DNA of 64,000 bases from Halieaceae bacterium (lineage in GTDB: Bacteria; Pseudomonadota; Gammaproteobacteria; Pseudomonadales; Halieaceae). A program made the translations under genes and the position numbers. Positions 61,360 through 64,000 of this stretch are shown here, piece by piece. Each line of letters opens with the position of its first letter. Within the stretch, counting starts at the first letter, position 1. The stretch is from assembly GCA_902520195.1 (NCBI GenBank), contig CABYND010000010.1:19631-83630 (forward strand), written 5' to 3'. The notes below the pieces were generated by a model, which was not told where the DNA came from, ran no database searches, and saw only the letters and a list, made by a program, of their open reading frames with translations.

Positions 61360-61833
61360 TTAGGACAACGCGCGATAACCCCCGCTGTAGTAAATGAGGG
61401 GGTCAGCCTCCCTTGATTCAAACTGCAGCACTTCACCAACGATGATTTGATGGTCGCCACCGGGATGAACGGCATAGGCCGCGCAGGTGAAATGCGCCAA
61501 GGCATCGATCAACTTGGGCTCACCCTGCGACCCAGTTGTAAAGTGCGCGGCTTGCGCGCGGTGACCACCGCGCTGGGCATATTGGCCGGAGAGCGCGCCC
61601 TGGTCTGAGCTCAATACACTGATCCCGAAATGCGGGCACTCCGTGTACACCGCCAAGTGGTCCGAGGAGTTCTGGATGCTCCACAATACCAGAGGCGGAT
61701 CAAGAGAGACCGAAGAGAAAGAGTTCACCGTGGTCGCCAGCGGCCCTAGGTCGGGGTCGTTTAACGTTACCAGACAAACACCGGTCGCAAATTGCCCCAG
61801 CGCCTGTCGAAAATCACCTGTATCAATGGTCAT
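61360..61833 (-). CDS. Flavin reductase family protein (FMN-binding split barrel)
   Basis: Protein of 157 residues starting FRQALGQFATGVCLVTL, typical of HpaC/RutF-type flavin reductases. These supply reduced FMN or FAD to two-component monooxygenases. TTVNSFSSVSLDPPLVLWSI and HFTCAAYAVHPGGDHQIIVGEV cover the flavin site. No matching monooxygenase is visible in the window. Confidence 0.87.
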   Translation of the reverse strand: MTIDTGDFRQALGQFATGVCLVTLNDPDLGPLATTVNSFSSVSLDPPLVLWSIQNSSDHLAVYTECPHFGISVLSSDQGALSGQYAQRGGHRAQAAHFTTGSQGEPKLIDALAHFTCAAYAVHPGGDHQIIVGEVLQFESREADPLIYYSGGYRALS

Positions 61834-61929
61834 CCAAACCCCTTCCGCGACGAGCGCCGTTTGCTCGTCGCCATTAATACTCCGTTCAGTTTGATCTGCA
61901 GGGTTTCAGCCCTGTCCCAGATTGCACCG

Positions 61930-63390
61930 TTAACGATCCAGCCCGCCCATCAGGATGTATTTGAGCTCTAGATAGTCGTCGATGCCGTATTTGGAGCCCT
62001 CTCGCCCTGAACCCGAAGCTTTGACGCCGCCAAAGGGCGCCATCTCATTGGAGATAATGCCCTCGTTAACCCCAACCATGCCGTAATCCAGGGCCTCGGA
62101 CACCCGCCACACCCGACCAATATCACGGGTATAAAAATACGAGGCGAGGCCAAATTCCGTGTCGTTGGCTAAAGCGATCGCCTCTGCCTCATCGGCGAAT
62201 GACATCACCGGTGCAACTGGTCCGAAGATTTCGTTCCGAAAAACCGCCATGTCTGAGGTAACCCCGGTGAGCACGGTGGGTTGGTAATAACAGGGCCCCA
62301 GATCGGAACGTGCACCACCGAGCGCAACCTGCGCCCCGGCATCGGTTGATAAGCACACCAAGCGGTCTACATCCTCTACCGCTTTTTCATTCACCAGCGG
62401 ACCCTGCTGAACGCCTTCATCAAGCCCATTACCCAATTTGAGCTCGGCAGTGGCCGCCACCAGTTTCTCAACGAAGACATCATGGATGCTGTCCTGCACG
62501 AAAATGCGATTGGTGCAGACACAGGTCTGGCCGCTGTTGCGATACTTCGAAATCAGCGCCCCTTGCACTGCCGCATCGATATCCGCGTCGTCAAAGACAA
62601 TGAACGGCGCGTTACCGCCTAACTCCATGGAGGTCCGCTTCAGCGTCGCGGCACAGGCCTGCTCCAACCGCCGTCCCACTTCAGTCGAGCCGGTGAAGGT
62701 GAGCTTCCGCACCAGCGGACTGTCGGTGACCGCCGGCCCGATCTCAGACGATGCACCGACCACAACGCTCAGCACCCCTGCCGGCACGCCCGCCCGCTCG
62801 GCCAACTCCGCCATCGCCAGCGCTGACAGAGGCGTTTCGGATGCCGGCTTGATGACAATGCTGCACCCTGCGGCAAGCGCTGGCGCGGCCTTGCGCGCAA
62901 TCATGGCATTGGGGAAATTCCACGGCGTGATTGCGGCGACAACGCCTATCGGCTGCTTTATACACACGACACGCTTGTCGCTCGAGGGCGCTGGGATGAC
63001 GTCGCCGTCGATCCGCTTGGCTTGCTCACCAAACCACTCCATGAAGGCGGCACCGTAAGCGACCTCACCCCGGCTCTCCGCCAGTGCCTTCCCCTGCTCG
63101 GTCGTCATGATGATGGCAAGGTCTTCCTGATGCGCCATCATCAAATCGAACCAGCGCCGCAAAACCTGCGCCCGCGCTTTGGCTGGCACCTCTCGCCATG
63201 ACTGCATGGCGTCGTGGGCCGCCGCAATAGCTTTGGTTGTGCCAGACGCGTCGATCGTCGTGACCTCGGTGATGACATCACCCGTGGCCGGGTTTGTCAC
63301 TGCAAGCCGATCAGGTGAATCCGGCATCCACTCACCGCCCACGTAGGAGGATGTCTTGAACAAATCCGAATCAGAAAGATCAGTAATCAT
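61930..63390 (-). CDS. gabD: Succinate-semialdehyde dehydrogenase (NAD(P)+)
   Basis: Aldehyde dehydrogenase of 486 residues. Catalytic residues N158 (TPWNFP), E256 (MELGGNAP) and C290 (NSGQTCVC) are intact; FTGSTEVGR binds the cofactor. The C-terminus GREGSKYGIDDYLELKYI is typical of GabD, which oxidises succinate semialdehyde to succinate and so feeds the TCA cycle. The start at 63390 follows GGAGGT by six bases. No gabT lies in the window, so a role in other semialdehyde pathways is possible. Confidence 0.88.
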   Translation of the reverse strand: MITDLSDSDLFKTSSYVGGEWMPDSPDRLAVTNPATGDVITEVTTIDASGTTKAIAAAHDAMQSWREVPAKARAQVLRRWFDLMMAHQEDLAIIMTTEQGKALAESRGEVAYGAAFMEWFGEQAKRIDGDVIPAPSSDKRVVCIKQPIGVVAAITPWNFPNAMIARKAAPALAAGCSIVIKPASETPLSALAMAELAERAGVPAGVLSVVVGASSEIGPAVTDSPLVRKLTFTGSTEVGRRLEQACAATLKRTSMELGGNAPFIVFDDADIDAAVQGALISKYRNSGQTCVCTNRIFVQDSIHDVFVEKLVAATAELKLGNGLDEGVQQGPLVNEKAVEDVDRLVCLSTDAGAQVALGGARSDLGPCYYQPTVLTGVTSDMAVFRNEIFGPVAPVMSFADEAEAIALANDTEFGLASYFYTRDIGRVWRVSEALDYGMVGVNEGIISNEMAPFGGVKASGSGREGSKYGIDDYLELKYILMGGLDR

Positions 63391-63618
63391 CGCTCTACCT
63401 CCATAGGCCCTGAACGGCTGCTGCCATGCCGCGGGCATGAATATCACGTCATGGGTCTAACTGCGATCCACCGTTGATGATCGGTTGACCCACCCACAGC
63501 CGCGCATCGTGCATGAATACCTCCCCACGCACCATACCCATTTGGGTGATAGAGCAGGCCATTACCGCAATGACTCAGCCCACGCTTAGCAAGATTGGCG
63601 GGGGTACCCAGCGAGACG

Positions 63619-64000
63619 TCACTCAACCACTTCTGGCACCCACTTCGGTGCGGTAAGGCGTCGCTTACCGTCAGTCGCGAGCACCGTGTCGGGGGCATCC
63701 AGTTCATTGCGATCCCAGAGCTCACAGGTCACCTGTTTGTGCTTTTGATCGAGGCCCTCACAGTAATTGCTATAGCGGCAAAGCATGACTTCGTCACCCC
63801 TGCCCTGACGCACTTTCTCGAACCAATCAGGGTCGGCCAAGGACTGGCGGGCAAATCCCACGATGTCTGCCTTATCCTCTGCGAGCAACGCTTCCGCCTG
63901 ATCGAAACTATGGATCCCCCCAGCCGATACTACAGGCGTATCAAACCCCGCCGCGCGCAGAGCTCCCCGGATCGTTGCCACGGGCTCCGAGTTTCGGCCC
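63619..64000 (-). CDS. NADH:flavin oxidoreductase, old yellow enzyme family (C-terminal part)
   Basis: The reading frame runs off the window at 64000, so only the last 126 residues are visible. SAGGIHSFDQAEALL and ADIVGFARQSLADPDWFEKV are the FMN phosphate-binding end of the TIM barrel. MLCRYSNYCEGLD follows. Such enzymes reduce activated double bonds or act in aromatic and terpenoid degradation. Whether an Fe-S or FAD domain exists in this protein cannot be told; the frame ends soon after the barrel, so probably not. Confidence 0.82.
   Translation of the reverse strand, partial: GRNSEPVATIRGALRAAGFDTPVVSAGGIHSFDQAEALLAEDKADIVGFARQSLADPDWFEKVRQGRGDEVMLCRYSNYCEGLDQKHKQVTCELWDRNELDAPDTVLATDGKRRLTAPKWVPEVVE

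Noticed and set aside
63444..63725. 93-codon open frame on the minus strand next to gabD
   Set aside because: Overlaps the conserved end of the old-yellow-enzyme gene in another frame and has no domain or ribosome-binding site.

Overview
The window is a dense, entirely chromosomal-looking stretch of a GC-rich (judged by eye, not computed) aerobic gammaproteobacterium. The gene orders (sdhCDAB-sucAB-lpd-sucCD opposite gltA; smc-zipA-ligA; ccmA-I; tesA opposite ybbA; phoBR) are those of Pseudomonas-like and marine Cellvibrionales/Halieaceae-like bacteria. The abundance of thiolase, SDR, enoyl-CoA hydratase and old-yellow-enzyme genes fits a marine heterotroph of the OM60/NOR5 type, but that placement is inference. 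I see no tRNA, rRNA, insertion sequence, prophage or CRISPR array.

Layout: 1-2283 holds a partial sixA-like gene and htpG, which has a textbook heat-shock (sigma-32) promoter. 2362-13650 is the TCA-cycle operon sdhCDAB-sucAB-lpd-sucCD, read leftwards from a promoter at about 13735 and closed by an intrinsic terminator. gltA and a KAS III-like gene run rightwards from the same divergent region. 16307-19553 is hisC, phoR and phoB, with a three-half-site Pho box before phoB. 19574-26935 is smc-zipA-ligA and a lipoprotein with a lysozyme-like fold. 27061-34842 is the complete cytochrome c maturation operon ccmABCDEFGHI, led by the tRNA thiolase ttcA, with almost every gene overlapping the next. 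mdh diverges from ttcA. 36102-42881 carries the ybbA-ybbP export system, tesA diverging from it with overlapping 5' ends, a voltage-gated K+ channel with a zinc ribbon, and a YgiQ radical SAM enzyme.

42896-46577 is the most interesting part. oxyR, with both redox cysteines, diverges from a short rubrerythrin lacking a rubredoxin domain. This is followed by a GlpC/HdrD-like two-cluster Fe-S protein and a DUF3501 protein. Together they look like a peroxide-defence module in which the Fe-S protein may replace rubredoxin as electron donor. The rest (46627-64000) is accessory metabolism: a HAD phosphatase, an EamA transporter, an MGAT-like acyltransferase with an alpha/beta hydrolase, an exported glutathione peroxidase, an HNH protein, uridine kinase, a carboxylesterase lipoprotein, an AI-2E family permease, a tpiA/thiolase-like/SDR/enoyl-CoA hydratase run, a sulfurtransferase, a dienelactone hydrolase with an FMN reductase, a flavin reductase, succinate-semialdehyde dehydrogenase and the end of an old-yellow-enzyme gene.
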